The notes below the pieces were generated by a model. It saw nothing but the letters and a program-made list of their open reading frames with translations. It did no database searches and was not told the DNA's origin. From Rikenellaceae bacterium (GTDB taxonomy: Bacteria; Bacteroidota; Bacteroidia; Bacteroidales; Rikenellaceae): DNA of 64,000 nucleotides. The DNA is taken from assembly GCA_902363575.1 (NCBI GenBank), contig CABJAJ010000002.1:248001-312000 (forward strand). Direction: 5' to 3'. Shown here one piece after another: positions 45,159 to 52,944 of the stretch; within the stretch, counting starts at the first letter, position 1, and each line of letters starts with the position of its first letter. The position numbers were made by a program, and so were the translations under genes.

Positions 45159-46510
45159 CTGCCTGCGAAGCGTTCCGCCATTCGCTCACGGTCGATACCG
45201 AGGCCTGTGTGGGCTGTGCGCACTGCATCCGCCGCTGTCCGACCAAGGCGCTGCGCATCCGCAGCGGCCGTGCCTCGCTGCGCAAGGACTGGTGCGTGGA
45301 CTGCGGCGAGTGCCTGAAAGTATGCCCCGTCGGGGCCATATACGTTCAGCAGGACGACTTCGACCGGATTTTCGACTTCGCCTGCCGCGCCGTGATTTTC
45401 CCGGCGGCTTTCCTGGGGCAGTTTCCCGAGACCTACTCCGAGGCGGAGATCATGGCAGCGCTCCGGGCGCTGGGATTCACCCACGCCTTTCCGGTCGAAA
45501 TGAGCGTCGGCATCATCCGGGAACGGATGGCCGCCGAAATTGCGGCCAATGCGGACAAGCCGCTCGTGAGCTCGCTGTGCCCGGCAGTGGTGCGGCTTAT
45601 CCAGACCAAATTCCCCGACCTGGTGGATCGCATCATGACCCTGCGCACCCCGGTCGAGACGACCGCCATCCTCTCTCGCCGTCGGCTGCTCGCCGAAGGG
45701 TACGCAGCCGCCGAAATCGGTATTTTCTATGTCACGCCCTGCGCCGCCAAAGTCGCAACGGGCAAGGAGGACCGCGACGGCACACGGCTGGTAGACGGTA
45801 TGCTCAACCTCGATTCGCTTTACAATAGGGTGTGCCGCATCCTGGGCAGTGGCCGCAGAGCGCTCGCGCCGGGAGCAGGGGACGAAATCCTTTCATGCGT
45901 GTCGCGCCGCGACATGGCCTGGAGCCTCACCTCGGGCGAGGCGTCGGCTTTCGGCGGCCGCTGCCTGGCCGTGGACGGGATCGACAACGTCAAAGATTTT
46001 CTCGAGCGCACGGAGGCCACGGGCGAACTGCACGAGGTCGATTTCCTGGAACTGAGAGCTTGCAACCGGGGTTGCATGGGCGGCTCGCTGACCCCGGTAA
46101 ACCGCTTTCTGGCCGAGCAACGTCTGCGCAGCCGCCTGCTGTCGCATCCCGACGGCACGGACGAGACGACCACTCCCGAAGAACGGCTCGCCATGCGCGG
46201 CAACATGCGGGTGGGAAAGGTACGGCCGATGACCAAACTGCTCTACAATGGGGGTATCGAGGAGGTGTTGCGGAGCATGGACGCCGCGCAGAGAATCCGG
46301 CAGTCGTTGCCGGGTCTCGATTGCGGGGCATGCGGCTCGCCGACCTGCGAAAGCCTCTCGCACGACATCGTGCGGGGCGAGGCGCTCGCTTCGGATTGTA
46401 TCTTCGCGCACATCGCCTCGGAGCCGGACGGCGGCGGCGATGCGATGAACCGACTGGAAAGGGTATGGGGTTGCGAGCGTTTTCGCCGCGACCCGAAAAA
46501 ACAAGGATAA
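45155..46510 (+). CDS. HydA-like iron-sulfur protein (putative sensory hydrogenase homologue)
   Basis: 451 residues. Two 4Fe-4S ferredoxin motifs (Cys18/21/24/28 and Cys47/50/53/57) are followed by a hydrogenase large-subunit-like domain in which the H-cluster loops are altered: L1 is SSLCP (139-143) where catalytic enzymes have TSCCP, L2 is TPCAAK (Cys196), and L3 is ACNRGCMGG (Cys303, Cys307). All four cysteines for the 4Fe subcluster survive, but the proton-transfer Cys is Leu141. At the end is an RnfB/CODH-like 4Fe-4S motif (Cys390, 393, 398, 415). No PAS domain. Most like putative sensory [FeFe] hydrogenases; probably not a normal H2 producer. Confidence 0.82.
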   Translation: MTACEAFRHSLTVDTEACVGCAHCIRRCPTKALRIRSGRASLRKDWCVDCGECLKVCPVGAIYVQQDDFDRIFDFACRAVIFPAAFLGQFPETYSEAEIMAALRALGFTHAFPVEMSVGIIRERMAAEIAANADKPLVSSLCPAVVRLIQTKFPDLVDRIMTLRTPVETTAILSRRRLLAEGYAAAEIGIFYVTPCAAKVATGKEDRDGTRLVDGMLNLDSLYNRVCRILGSGRRALAPGAGDEILSCVSRRDMAWSLTSGEASAFGGRCLAVDGIDNVKDFLERTEATGELHEVDFLELRACNRGCMGGSLTPVNRFLAEQRLRSRLLSHPDGTDETTTPEERLAMRGNMRVGKVRPMTKLLYNGGIEEVLRSMDAAQRIRQSLPGLDCGACGSPTCESLSHDIVRGEALASDCIFAHIASEPDGGGDAMNRLERVWGCERFRRDPKKQG

Positions 46511-46514
46511 ACCG

Positions 46515-46847
46515 ATGAAACTGAACGAACTGATTGACAAACTCGACCTGCGGGTGCTCAGCCCGGCAGAGGATATGGAGCGCGAGGTGCGCGGGGGCTA
46601 CACCTCCGACCTGCTGAGCGACGTGATGGGCAATGCCGAGGCGGATACGGTCTGGATCACCTTGCAGGTGCACCGCAATGTCGTCGCCGTCGCCGCGCTC
46701 AAGGAGGTGGCGGCCGTGCTGCTCGTCCACGGCGCCGAACCCGACGGGCAGACGCTCGCCGAAGCGCGCGAAGAGGGTGTCGCCGTGCTTTCGACTCCGC
46801 TGGGCGCCTTTGAAGCCTCGGGCCGCATATACGAACTGCTCGGATAA
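46515..46847 (+). CDS. DRTGG domain protein (second copy)
   Basis: 110-residue protein with a DRTGG domain closer to consensus than the first copy: GGYTSDLLSDVMGNAEADTV, WITLQVHRNVVAVAALKEV, and a C-terminal helix-strand DGQTLAEAREEGVAVLSTP. It lies 4 bp after the HydA-like gene and 9 bp before the PHP gene. The two DRTGG proteins are similar in length and could form a heterodimer; that is inference. Confidence 0.83.
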   Translation: MKLNELIDKLDLRVLSPAEDMEREVRGGYTSDLLSDVMGNAEADTVWITLQVHRNVVAVAALKEVAAVLLVHGAEPDGQTLAEAREEGVAVLSTPLGAFEASGRIYELLG

Positions 46848-46856
46848 GGTAGTCGT

Positions 46857-47609
46857 ATGCCTCGTTTTCGGGTCGATCTGCATATCCATACGCTGCTCTC
46901 GCCGTGCGGCGAACTGTCCATGAGCCCCGAGGTCATCGTGCGGCGCGCGTTGGCCGCGGGGCTGGACGCTATCGCCGTCTGCGACCACAACACCACGCTT
47001 CAGACGCCTGTCGTCGTCGAAATCGGGCGACGGGAGGGGCTGGCGGTTTTCTACGGCGCGGAGCTCACCACGCGCGAGGAGGCACACCTGGTGGCTCTCC
47101 TGCCCGATGCGGAGACGGCAGCCCGGTTGCAGACGTGGATCGACGCCCATATCGTGCGGATTCCCAACCGTCCCGACAAGCTCGGCGATCAGATGTGGGT
47201 GGACGAAGGGGAGCTGATCGCGGGGGAGGTGCCCTGGTATCTCAACGCCCCGCTGGGGTGCAGCGCCGAACAGACCGCCGCCGAGGTAGTGCGACTGGGC
47301 GGACTGGTCGTGCCGGCCCACGTGGACAGGGTGGCCAACAGCCTTGTCGGGCAGCTCGGCTTTCTGCCTGCACACCTGCCTGTAGCCGCTCTCGAATACA
47401 ACCATCCCGCACGGTACGAAGCGCTCCTGCACACGCATCCGAATCTGCGCGACTACACCGCCTATACCGCTTCGGACGCCCATTACCCCGACGCGATCGG
47501 CTCCAATCCCGCGTGGCTCTATGCCCAAAACCTCACATTCGGGGAACTGCGCATGGCTATGGCGGAAGAGGGGGGCCGAAGAATCGTCAGCACCTCGACC
47601 GAGCCATGA
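46857..47609 (+). CDS. PHP domain phosphoesterase
   Basis: 250-residue metal-dependent phosphoesterase of the PHP superfamily. Metal-ligand motifs in order: VDLHIHTLLSPCGE (HxH), VCDHNTT, GAELTTREEAHLVAL (Glu, His), VVPAHVDR and SDAHYPDAIG. Such stand-alone PHP proteins hydrolyse phosphate esters, for example 3'-5' nucleotides; substrate here is unknown. It overlaps the following ATPase gene (ATGA), so a role tied to that signalling block is likely. Confidence 0.87.
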   Translation: MPRFRVDLHIHTLLSPCGELSMSPEVIVRRALAAGLDAIAVCDHNTTLQTPVVVEIGRREGLAVFYGAELTTREEAHLVALLPDAETAARLQTWIDAHIVRIPNRPDKLGDQMWVDEGELIAGEVPWYLNAPLGCSAEQTAAEVVRLGGLVVPAHVDRVANSLVGQLGFLPAHLPVAALEYNHPARYEALLHTHPNLRDYTAYTASDAHYPDAIGSNPAWLYAQNLTFGELRMAMAEEGGRRIVSTSTEP

Positions 47610-48154
47610 AAGACCTCGCTTTCCACCTTACCGACATCGTTGAAAACGGCATCCGTGCGGGTGCCGGCGAAATCGGCATCCGCCTGCGGTGCGTCGGCCG
47701 GGAGCTTCGTATGCGCATCGACGACAACGGATGCGGCATGGACGCCGAAACGCTCGAAAAAGCCGTAAACCCCTTCTTCACGACCCGCACGACCCGCAAA
47801 ATGGGGCTGGGACTTCCCTTTCTTTTCCAGAACGCGGAGCAGTGCGGCGGCAGCGCCGGGGTGCGTTCCCGGCCGGGACGGGGCACGGTGGTCGAAGCAC
47901 GCTTTCCGCTCGACCACATCGACTGTCCGCCTGCGGGCGACCTGGCCGGGACACTCATGCAGCTTATCGTCGGCAACCCCGGGGTGAACATCCGCATCCG
48001 CCTGGATTGCGGACGACGGAGCGCCGGACTTGCGACCCGGGAAATCGCGGACGCCCTCGAGGGGCTGCCGCTCGGCCATCCCCGGGTAGCCCTGCACATC
48101 CGGGAATTGCTGGCATCGCTGCTCGAAGAGGTGTTCCGCGGGCGCCTGATTTGA
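47606..48154 (+). CDS. GHKL ATPase (histidine-kinase-type ATP-binding domain only)
   Basis: 182-residue protein made almost wholly of a HATPase_c domain: N-box FHLTDIVENGIRAGA, G1 DDNGCGMDAET, F-box NPFFTTRTTRKMGLGLPF containing G2. There is no HisKA dimerisation helix, receiver or sensor domain, and no transmembrane segment, so it is not a complete histidine kinase. A C-terminal extension (about 120-182) is unassigned. Last gene of the middle block. The start at 47606 overlaps the PHP stop; the longer upstream frame is a shadow of the PHP gene. Confidence 0.84.
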   Translation: MKDLAFHLTDIVENGIRAGAGEIGIRLRCVGRELRMRIDDNGCGMDAETLEKAVNPFFTTRTTRKMGLGLPFLFQNAEQCGGSAGVRSRPGRGTVVEARFPLDHIDCPPAGDLAGTLMQLIVGNPGVNIRIRLDCGRRSAGLATREIADALEGLPLGHPRVALHIRELLASLLEEVFRGRLI

Positions 48155-48158
48155 CGAT

Positions 48159-48182
48159 TCGGTGGAAAATCCCGACTTTTTT
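48159..48182 (+). terminator. Possible weak terminator after the GHKL gene
   Basis: Short stem TCGG / CCGA with a 9-nt loop, followed shortly by a run of seven T. The stem is only 4 bp, so read-through into the hydrogenase genes is likely. Confidence 0.3.
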
Positions 48183-48203
48183 TCCTGTTTTTACCCGTCG
48201 GAG

Positions 48204-48234
48204 CTTGTTATTTCGATAACAATGTTTACCTTTA
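48204..48234 (+). promoter_or_regulatory. Promoter of the catalytic hydrogenase operon
   Basis: -33 CTTG (48204-48207), exactly 19 bp, then TACCTTTA (48227-48234, one mismatch to TAnnTTTG). It is about 70 bp ahead of the first gene at 48305. The -33 box lies inside the Rex-type palindrome. Confidence 0.65.
48205..48222. promoter_or_regulatory. Rex-type operator in the hydrogenase promoter
   Basis: TTGTTATTTCGATAACAA is an 18-bp palindrome with perfect 7-bp arms and a 4-bp centre, matching the known Rex consensus of TTGTnAn8TnACAA form. It covers the -33 element, the expected position for repression. Rex is encoded at 18661-19320. Confidence 0.8.
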
Positions 48235-48304
48235 ATTTTCGATTGCGGCCGTTCCGGCACCGGAAGGCGCCGCGCACGAACCTGACCAATACAAACCGAG
48301 CCGA

Positions 48305-48697
48305 ATGAACAAAGTAAAATCCCTGGAAGAGCTGCGCAAAATGCGCGAACGGCTGCACGCCGACCTGAACATCCGCGAGAACAGCAACCACCCCGAACGC
48401 CTGCCGCAAATCCGTGTGGCGATGGGCACCTGCGGAATCGCATCCGGAGCCAAGGAGACGATGGCCCGCTTCATCAGCGAACTGGGCGACCGCAGGATCG
48501 ACGCCATTGTGACGCAATCCGGCTGCATGGGCTACTGCAATGCCGAACCCACCGTTGAAATCACCCTCCCCGGCCAGGAGCCGGTCGTCTTCGGCGATGT
48601 CACGCCGGAGCGTGCGTCGGAGCTTATCACAAAATACGTGTTGCACGGCGAGCTGGTGGACGGCATCATTCCGCACCGGCACAACACGCAGTTTTAG
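48305..48697 (+). CDS. Small thioredoxin-like 2Fe-2S protein of the hydrogenase operon
   Basis: 130-residue ferredoxin-like protein of the type found beside NADH-linked [FeFe] hydrogenases. An N-terminal helix (VKSLEELRKMRERLHAD) is followed by a thioredoxin-like 2Fe-2S domain with RVAMGTCGIASGA and QSGCMGYCNAEP. Only three cysteines sit in ligand positions; the first one usual in NuoE-type domains is replaced (AMGTC). It may pass electrons between HydB/HydC and partners. First gene of the Rex-controlled operon, 30 bp before the HydB gene. Confidence 0.82.
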   Translation: MNKVKSLEELRKMRERLHADLNIRENSNHPERLPQIRVAMGTCGIASGAKETMARFISELGDRRIDAIVTQSGCMGYCNAEPTVEITLPGQEPVVFGDVTPERASELITKYVLHGELVDGIIPHRHNTQF

Positions 48698-48727
48698 AAC
48701 CCCATACCAAACGAAGATCCAAACCGA

Positions 48728-50518
48728 ATGGCACAAATCAACAACTACATCCTCGTGTGCGGCGGTACCGGCTGCCGCGCCTCGCACAGCGCGGAGATCA
48801 TCGACGCGCTGAAAAATGCGCTCGAGGCGGCGGGACTCGCCGAACAGGTGCAGGTTATCCGCACGGGCTGCTTCGGCTTCTGCGAGCAGGGCCCGATCGT
48901 GAAGATCGTCCCCGATAACACGTTCTACGTCTCAGTCAAACCCGAGGACTCCGAAGAGATCGTGCGCGAACACATCCTCAAGGGCCGCAAGGTCGAGCGG
49001 CTGCTTTTCGTGGCTCCCGACACCGGGAAACATGTATCGGACAGCAAGCACATGGAGTTCTACAAGCCCCAGATCCGCATTGCGCTGCGCAACTGCGGCT
49101 TCATCGACCCGGAGAACATCGACGAGTACATCGCCCGCGACGGCTATGCTGCGCTGGGCAAAGCGCTGGAAATGCAGCCCGACCAGGTGATCCGCGAGAT
49201 CATCGACTCGGGGCTCCGGGGCCGTGGCGGCGGCGGTTTCCCCACGGGCCTCAAATGGAAAATCACCCGCGAGGTGCAGGCCGAACAGAAATACGTGGTC
49301 TGCAACGCGGACGAGGGTGACCCGGGCGCATTCATGGACCGTTCGATCCTCGAGGGCGATCCCCACTCGGTCATCGAGGCGATGGCCGTGAACGGCTATT
49401 GCACGGGAGCATCGAAGGGCCTCATTTATATCCGCGCGGAGTATCCGCTGGCCATCGAACGCCTGCGCACGGCCATCGCGCAGGCCCGGGAATATGGCCT
49501 GCTCGGGGAGCGCATCCTGGGCACGGACTTCTCGTTCGACATCGAAATCCGCTACGGCGCGGGCGCATTCGTCTGCGGCGAGGAGACGGCCCTGATCCAC
49601 TCGATGGAGGGACGCCGCGGCGAGCCGACCGTGAAGCCCCCGTTCCCCAGCGAATCGGGCTACAAAGGCTATCCCACCAACGTCAATAATGTCGAGACCT
49701 ATGCCAACATTCCACCCATCATCCTGCGGGGTGCCAAGTGGTTCGCCTCGATCGGCACCGAGCGGAGCAAGGGCACCAAGGTCTTTGCGCTCGCGGGCAA
49801 GGTGAACAACGTGGGTCTGATCGAGGTGCCGATGGGCACCACGCTGCGCGAGGTGATCTTCAACATCGGAGGCGGCATCAAGAACGGCAAGAAGTTCAAG
49901 GCCGTGCAGACAGGCGGTCCCTCCGGCGGCTGCCTGACCGAAAAGCACCTCGACATTCCGATCGACTACGACAACCTGCTGGCCAGCGGCTCGATGATGG
50001 GATCGGGCGGCATGATCGTCATGGACGAGGACGACTGCATGGTCTCGGTAGCCAAGTTCTACCTCGAATTCACCGTGGACGAGTCGTGCGGAAAGTGTAC
50101 CCCCTGCCGCATCGGAAACAAGCGGCTGCTCGAAATCCTCGAACGCATCACCCGCGGACAGGGCACCGAGGAGGATATCGACGAGCTGGAAAACCTGGCG
50201 CATGTCATCAAAGACTCGTCGCTCTGCGCCCTGGGACAGACGGCACCCAACCCCGTGCTTTCGACGCTCGAGAACTTCCGCGAGGAGTACCTCGCCCATG
50301 TGCGCGACAAGTGGTGTCCGGCTCACCGGTGCCGCGACCTGATGAGCTATGTCATCGATCCGCGCGTATGCAAGGGGTGTTCGCTCTGCTCGCGCATGTG
50401 TCCGGCAAACGCCATCAGCGGCGTGCTCAAACAGCCTTATGCCATCGACCAGGCCCACTGCATCAAGTGCGGCACCTGCCTCGAAAAATGCAAATTCGGG
50501 GCGATCTGCATCAAGTAA
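48728..50518 (+). CDS. hydB: NADH-dependent [FeFe] hydrogenase flavoprotein subunit HydB (NuoF-like)
   Basis: 596-residue subunit binding FMN, NAD(H) and Fe-S clusters. Domains in order: thioredoxin-like 2Fe-2S (LVCGGTGCRAS and TGCFGFCEQGP), the NuoF core with RGRGGGGFPTGLKWK, NADEGDPGAFMDRS (NADH/FMN site) and GAGAFVCGEETALIHSMEG, a SLBB segment, the 4Fe-4S site ESCGKCTPCRIG, and two C-terminal 4Fe-4S motifs (CKGCSLCSRMCP, CIKCGTCLEKCKF). This is the standard HydB layout of trimeric, often electron-bifurcating hydrogenases. Sits between the small 2Fe-2S gene and hydA. Confidence 0.95.
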   Translation: MAQINNYILVCGGTGCRASHSAEIIDALKNALEAAGLAEQVQVIRTGCFGFCEQGPIVKIVPDNTFYVSVKPEDSEEIVREHILKGRKVERLLFVAPDTGKHVSDSKHMEFYKPQIRIALRNCGFIDPENIDEYIARDGYAALGKALEMQPDQVIREIIDSGLRGRGGGGFPTGLKWKITREVQAEQKYVVCNADEGDPGAFMDRSILEGDPHSVIEAMAVNGYCTGASKGLIYIRAEYPLAIERLRTAIAQAREYGLLGERILGTDFSFDIEIRYGAGAFVCGEETALIHSMEGRRGEPTVKPPFPSESGYKGYPTNVNNVETYANIPPIILRGAKWFASIGTERSKGTKVFALAGKVNNVGLIEVPMGTTLREVIFNIGGGIKNGKKFKAVQTGGPSGGCLTEKHLDIPIDYDNLLASGSMMGSGGMIVMDEDDCMVSVAKFYLEFTVDESCGKCTPCRIGNKRLLEILERITRGQGTEEDIDELENLAHVIKDSSLCALGQTAPNPVLSTLENFREEYLAHVRDKWCPAHRCRDLMSYVIDPRVCKGCSLCSRMCPANAISGVLKQPYAIDQAHCIKCGTCLEKCKFGAICIK

Positions 50519-50535
50519 CCGAAGAAGAAACAAGC

Positions 50536-52320
50536 ATGGAAACGATAAAACTGACCATCGACAACCTGCAGGTCGAGGTGCCCAAAGGCACCAACCTGGT
50601 CGAAGCCGCCGCCGGAGCCGGAATCAAAATCCCGACGCTGTGCTACATGAACCTGCATGAGCTCAACTATACGAACAACCCCGGCGTCTGCCGCATCTGT
50701 GTGGTCGAGGTCGAGGGACGCAAGAACCTCGCGCCCGCCTGCAAGACCGTCTGCACGGAGGGCATGGTCGTCCGTACCCACACGCCGCGCGTAATCAACG
50801 CCCGGCAGACGGTGCTGGAGCTGATCCTCTCGAACCATCCCAACGAGTGCCTCACCTGCCCGAAAAACGGCTACTGCACGCTGCAGAACCTCGCCCGCGA
50901 CCTGGGCATCCGGGAAGCCAAATATACGGGCGAGGTGACCAAGCCGCTTATGGATATGTCGCTCTCCATCGAGCGCAACATGGACAAGTGCATCATGTGC
51001 CGCCGCTGCGAAACGGCCTGCAACCAGATGCAGACCGTGGGGGCGCTGGCCGTCACCCATCGGGGTTTCGCCTCGGTGCTGGGCACCGCCTTCAACGAGC
51101 CGCTCCAGACCACGCAGTGCGTCAATTGCGGGCAGTGCGTCGCCGTCTGCCCGACGGGGGCCCTCTCCGAAAACAACAACATCCGCGAAGTGTTCCGCGC
51201 CATCGGCGACCCGAAAAAGACGGTCGTCGTGCAGACCGCTCCGGCCGTGCGTGTGGGTCTCGGACAAGACTTCGGCTTCTCGGGCCGCAGCGTGACGGGC
51301 AAGATGGTCACGGCTCTGCGGCAGCTCGGCTTCGACTATGTGTTCGACACCGATTTCGCCGCCGACCTGACGATCATGGAGGAGGGCACGGAACTGCTCC
51401 AACGCCTCGGCGCCTACCTGAGCGGCGACAAGGAGGTGAAACTGCCGCTGATGACCTCCTGCTGTCCGGGGTGGGTGAGCTTCATGGAGAAGCATTACCC
51501 CGAGCTGCGGGACAACCTCTCGACGGCCAAGTCGCCGCAGCAGATGTTCGGCGCCGTGGCCAAGAATTATTTCGCTGCGAAAATGGGGATCGACCGCCGC
51601 AATCTGGTCGTGGTGTCGGTCATGCCGTGCGTAGCCAAAAAGTCGGAGGCCGCGCGGCCCGAATTCGGCTGCGACGGCGACCAGGATGTGAATCTTTCGA
51701 TCACCACGCGCGAGCTGGCCCGGATGATCCGCTTTGCCAATATGAACTTCAAGGAGTTAGAGGAGAGCGATTTCGACCGTCCGCTGGGCGAATCGACCGG
51801 CGCGGGCGTCATCTTCGGCGCCACGGGCGGGGTAATCGAGGCCGCCGTGCGCACCGCCTACGAGGTCTATACCAAAAAGCCGCTCGGACGACTCGATTTC
51901 ACCGAGCTGCGCGGCATGGAAGGCATCCGATCGGCGACTGTCGATATGGATGGCACGCCCGTCAGAATCGGAATCGCACATGGTCTGGCACATGCCCGCC
52001 AATTGGCCGAAGAGGTGCTTGCGGGACGTTCGCCCTATCATGCCATCGAGATCATGGCCTGTCCGGGCGGCTGCATCGGCGGCGGCGGGCAGCCCTACCA
52101 CCTGGGCAATATCGACGTGCTGAAGGAACGCACCGCCTCGCTCTATGCCGAGGACCGCAACAAGCCGCTGCGCAAGTCGCACGAGAACCCCTATATCCAG
52201 TCGCTTTACAGGGAATACCTCGGACAGCCCTGCGGCAAGCTCGCCCATGAATTGCTCCACACGCACTATTACGACCGCAAACCGACCGTGGACACGACAC
52301 CCGCAAACCTCAAGAAATAG
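50536..52320 (+). CDS. hydA: [FeFe] hydrogenase catalytic subunit HydA
   Basis: 594-residue H2-producing/consuming subunit. N-terminal NuoG-like 2Fe-2S domain (ligand Cys36, 52, 55, 69), a His-Cys3 4Fe-4S site (His101, Cys105, 108, 114), two ferredoxin clusters (Cys152/155/158/162; Cys195/198/201/205), then the H-cluster domain with intact L1 TSCCPGW (307-313; proton-transfer Cys309), L2 MPCVAKK (Cys365) and L3 EIMACPGGCIGGGGQP. Group A, trimeric type. Start fixed by MARK-free METIKLTIDN reading into the 2Fe-2S fold; the open frame before it is a hydB shadow. Probably couples NADH and reduced ferredoxin to H2. Confidence 0.97.
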   Translation: METIKLTIDNLQVEVPKGTNLVEAAAGAGIKIPTLCYMNLHELNYTNNPGVCRICVVEVEGRKNLAPACKTVCTEGMVVRTHTPRVINARQTVLELILSNHPNECLTCPKNGYCTLQNLARDLGIREAKYTGEVTKPLMDMSLSIERNMDKCIMCRRCETACNQMQTVGALAVTHRGFASVLGTAFNEPLQTTQCVNCGQCVAVCPTGALSENNNIREVFRAIGDPKKTVVVQTAPAVRVGLGQDFGFSGRSVTGKMVTALRQLGFDYVFDTDFAADLTIMEEGTELLQRLGAYLSGDKEVKLPLMTSCCPGWVSFMEKHYPELRDNLSTAKSPQQMFGAVAKNYFAAKMGIDRRNLVVVSVMPCVAKKSEAARPEFGCDGDQDVNLSITTRELARMIRFANMNFKELEESDFDRPLGESTGAGVIFGATGGVIEAAVRTAYEVYTKKPLGRLDFTELRGMEGIRSATVDMDGTPVRIGIAHGLAHARQLAEEVLAGRSPYHAIEIMACPGGCIGGGGQPYHLGNIDVLKERTASLYAEDRNKPLRKSHENPYIQSLYREYLGQPCGKLAHELLHTHYYDRKPTVDTTPANLKK

Positions 52321-52329
52321 CTATCGAGT

Positions 52330-52824
52330 ATGGAAAAAATATGTATCTCGCAAAGAAAGGCGGATGAGATCAAAGCGATCTGCAACGAGTTCGGCAACGA
52401 CCCCGGCGAGCTAATCAATATTCTGCACACGGTGCAGGGCAAACTGGGCTATCTGCCCAAAGAGGTGCAGGAGTTGATCGCGCTGCAAATCGGCGTCCCC
52501 GCATCCCGGGTTTACGGCGTGGTCACGTTCTACTCCTTCTTCACGATGAAGCCCAAAGGCAAATACCCGATTTCGGTCTGCATGGGCACAGCCTGCTATG
52601 TGCGTGGCGGCGAAAAGGTGCTCGACGAGTTCAAACGCCAACTCAGCATCGAGGTCGGCCAGACCACCGTGGACGGCCTTTTTTCGCTCGACTCGCTGCG
52701 CTGCGTGGGGGCCTGCGGCCTCGCTCCCGTGGTGATGGTCGGATCGCGCGTGTACGGTCGGCTGAAGCCCGCCGACGTGAAAGGCATCATCGACGAATTC
52801 ATCGAACTGGAAAAAGAGGCGTAA
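52330..52824 (+). CDS. hydC: NADH-dependent [FeFe] hydrogenase subunit HydC (NuoE-like)
   Basis: 164-residue NuoE family 2Fe-2S protein. A helical N-terminal part (ILHTVQGKLGYLPKEVQELI, VPASRVYGVVTFYSFF) precedes a thioredoxin-like domain with ligands in SVCMGTACYVRGG and LRCVGACGLAP. All four cysteines are present. It completes the HydABC trimer with hydB and hydA, 9 bp downstream of hydA. Confidence 0.95.
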   Translation: MEKICISQRKADEIKAICNEFGNDPGELINILHTVQGKLGYLPKEVQELIALQIGVPASRVYGVVTFYSFFTMKPKGKYPISVCMGTACYVRGGEKVLDEFKRQLSIEVGQTTVDGLFSLDSLRCVGACGLAPVVMVGSRVYGRLKPADVKGIIDEFIELEKEA

Positions 52825-52842
52825 GACACCTCTCCCGTCAGC

Positions 52843-52866
52843 AGGGCCCGGAGTTATCCGGGCTCT
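52843..52866 (+). terminator. Hairpin after the hydrogenase operon
   Basis: Ten-bp stem AGGGCCCGGA / TCCGGGCTCT (one G-T pair) with loop GTTA, 18 bp past the hydC stop. No T-tract follows, so it may act as an RNA end-stabiliser or a factor-assisted terminator between these convergent genes. Confidence 0.5.
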
Positions 52867-52944
52867 GACCGTTTATGCGAAGCCCCATCCGACCCATACG
52901 GGCCGGGAGCGGGCGAAAACGGAATCGGAGGGGAGGGCGGCAGT

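Noticed and set aside
49738..50535. Upstream extension of hydA into hydB
   Set aside because: The +1 frame of hydB; true HydA begins at ATG 50536 with the 2Fe-2S domain.
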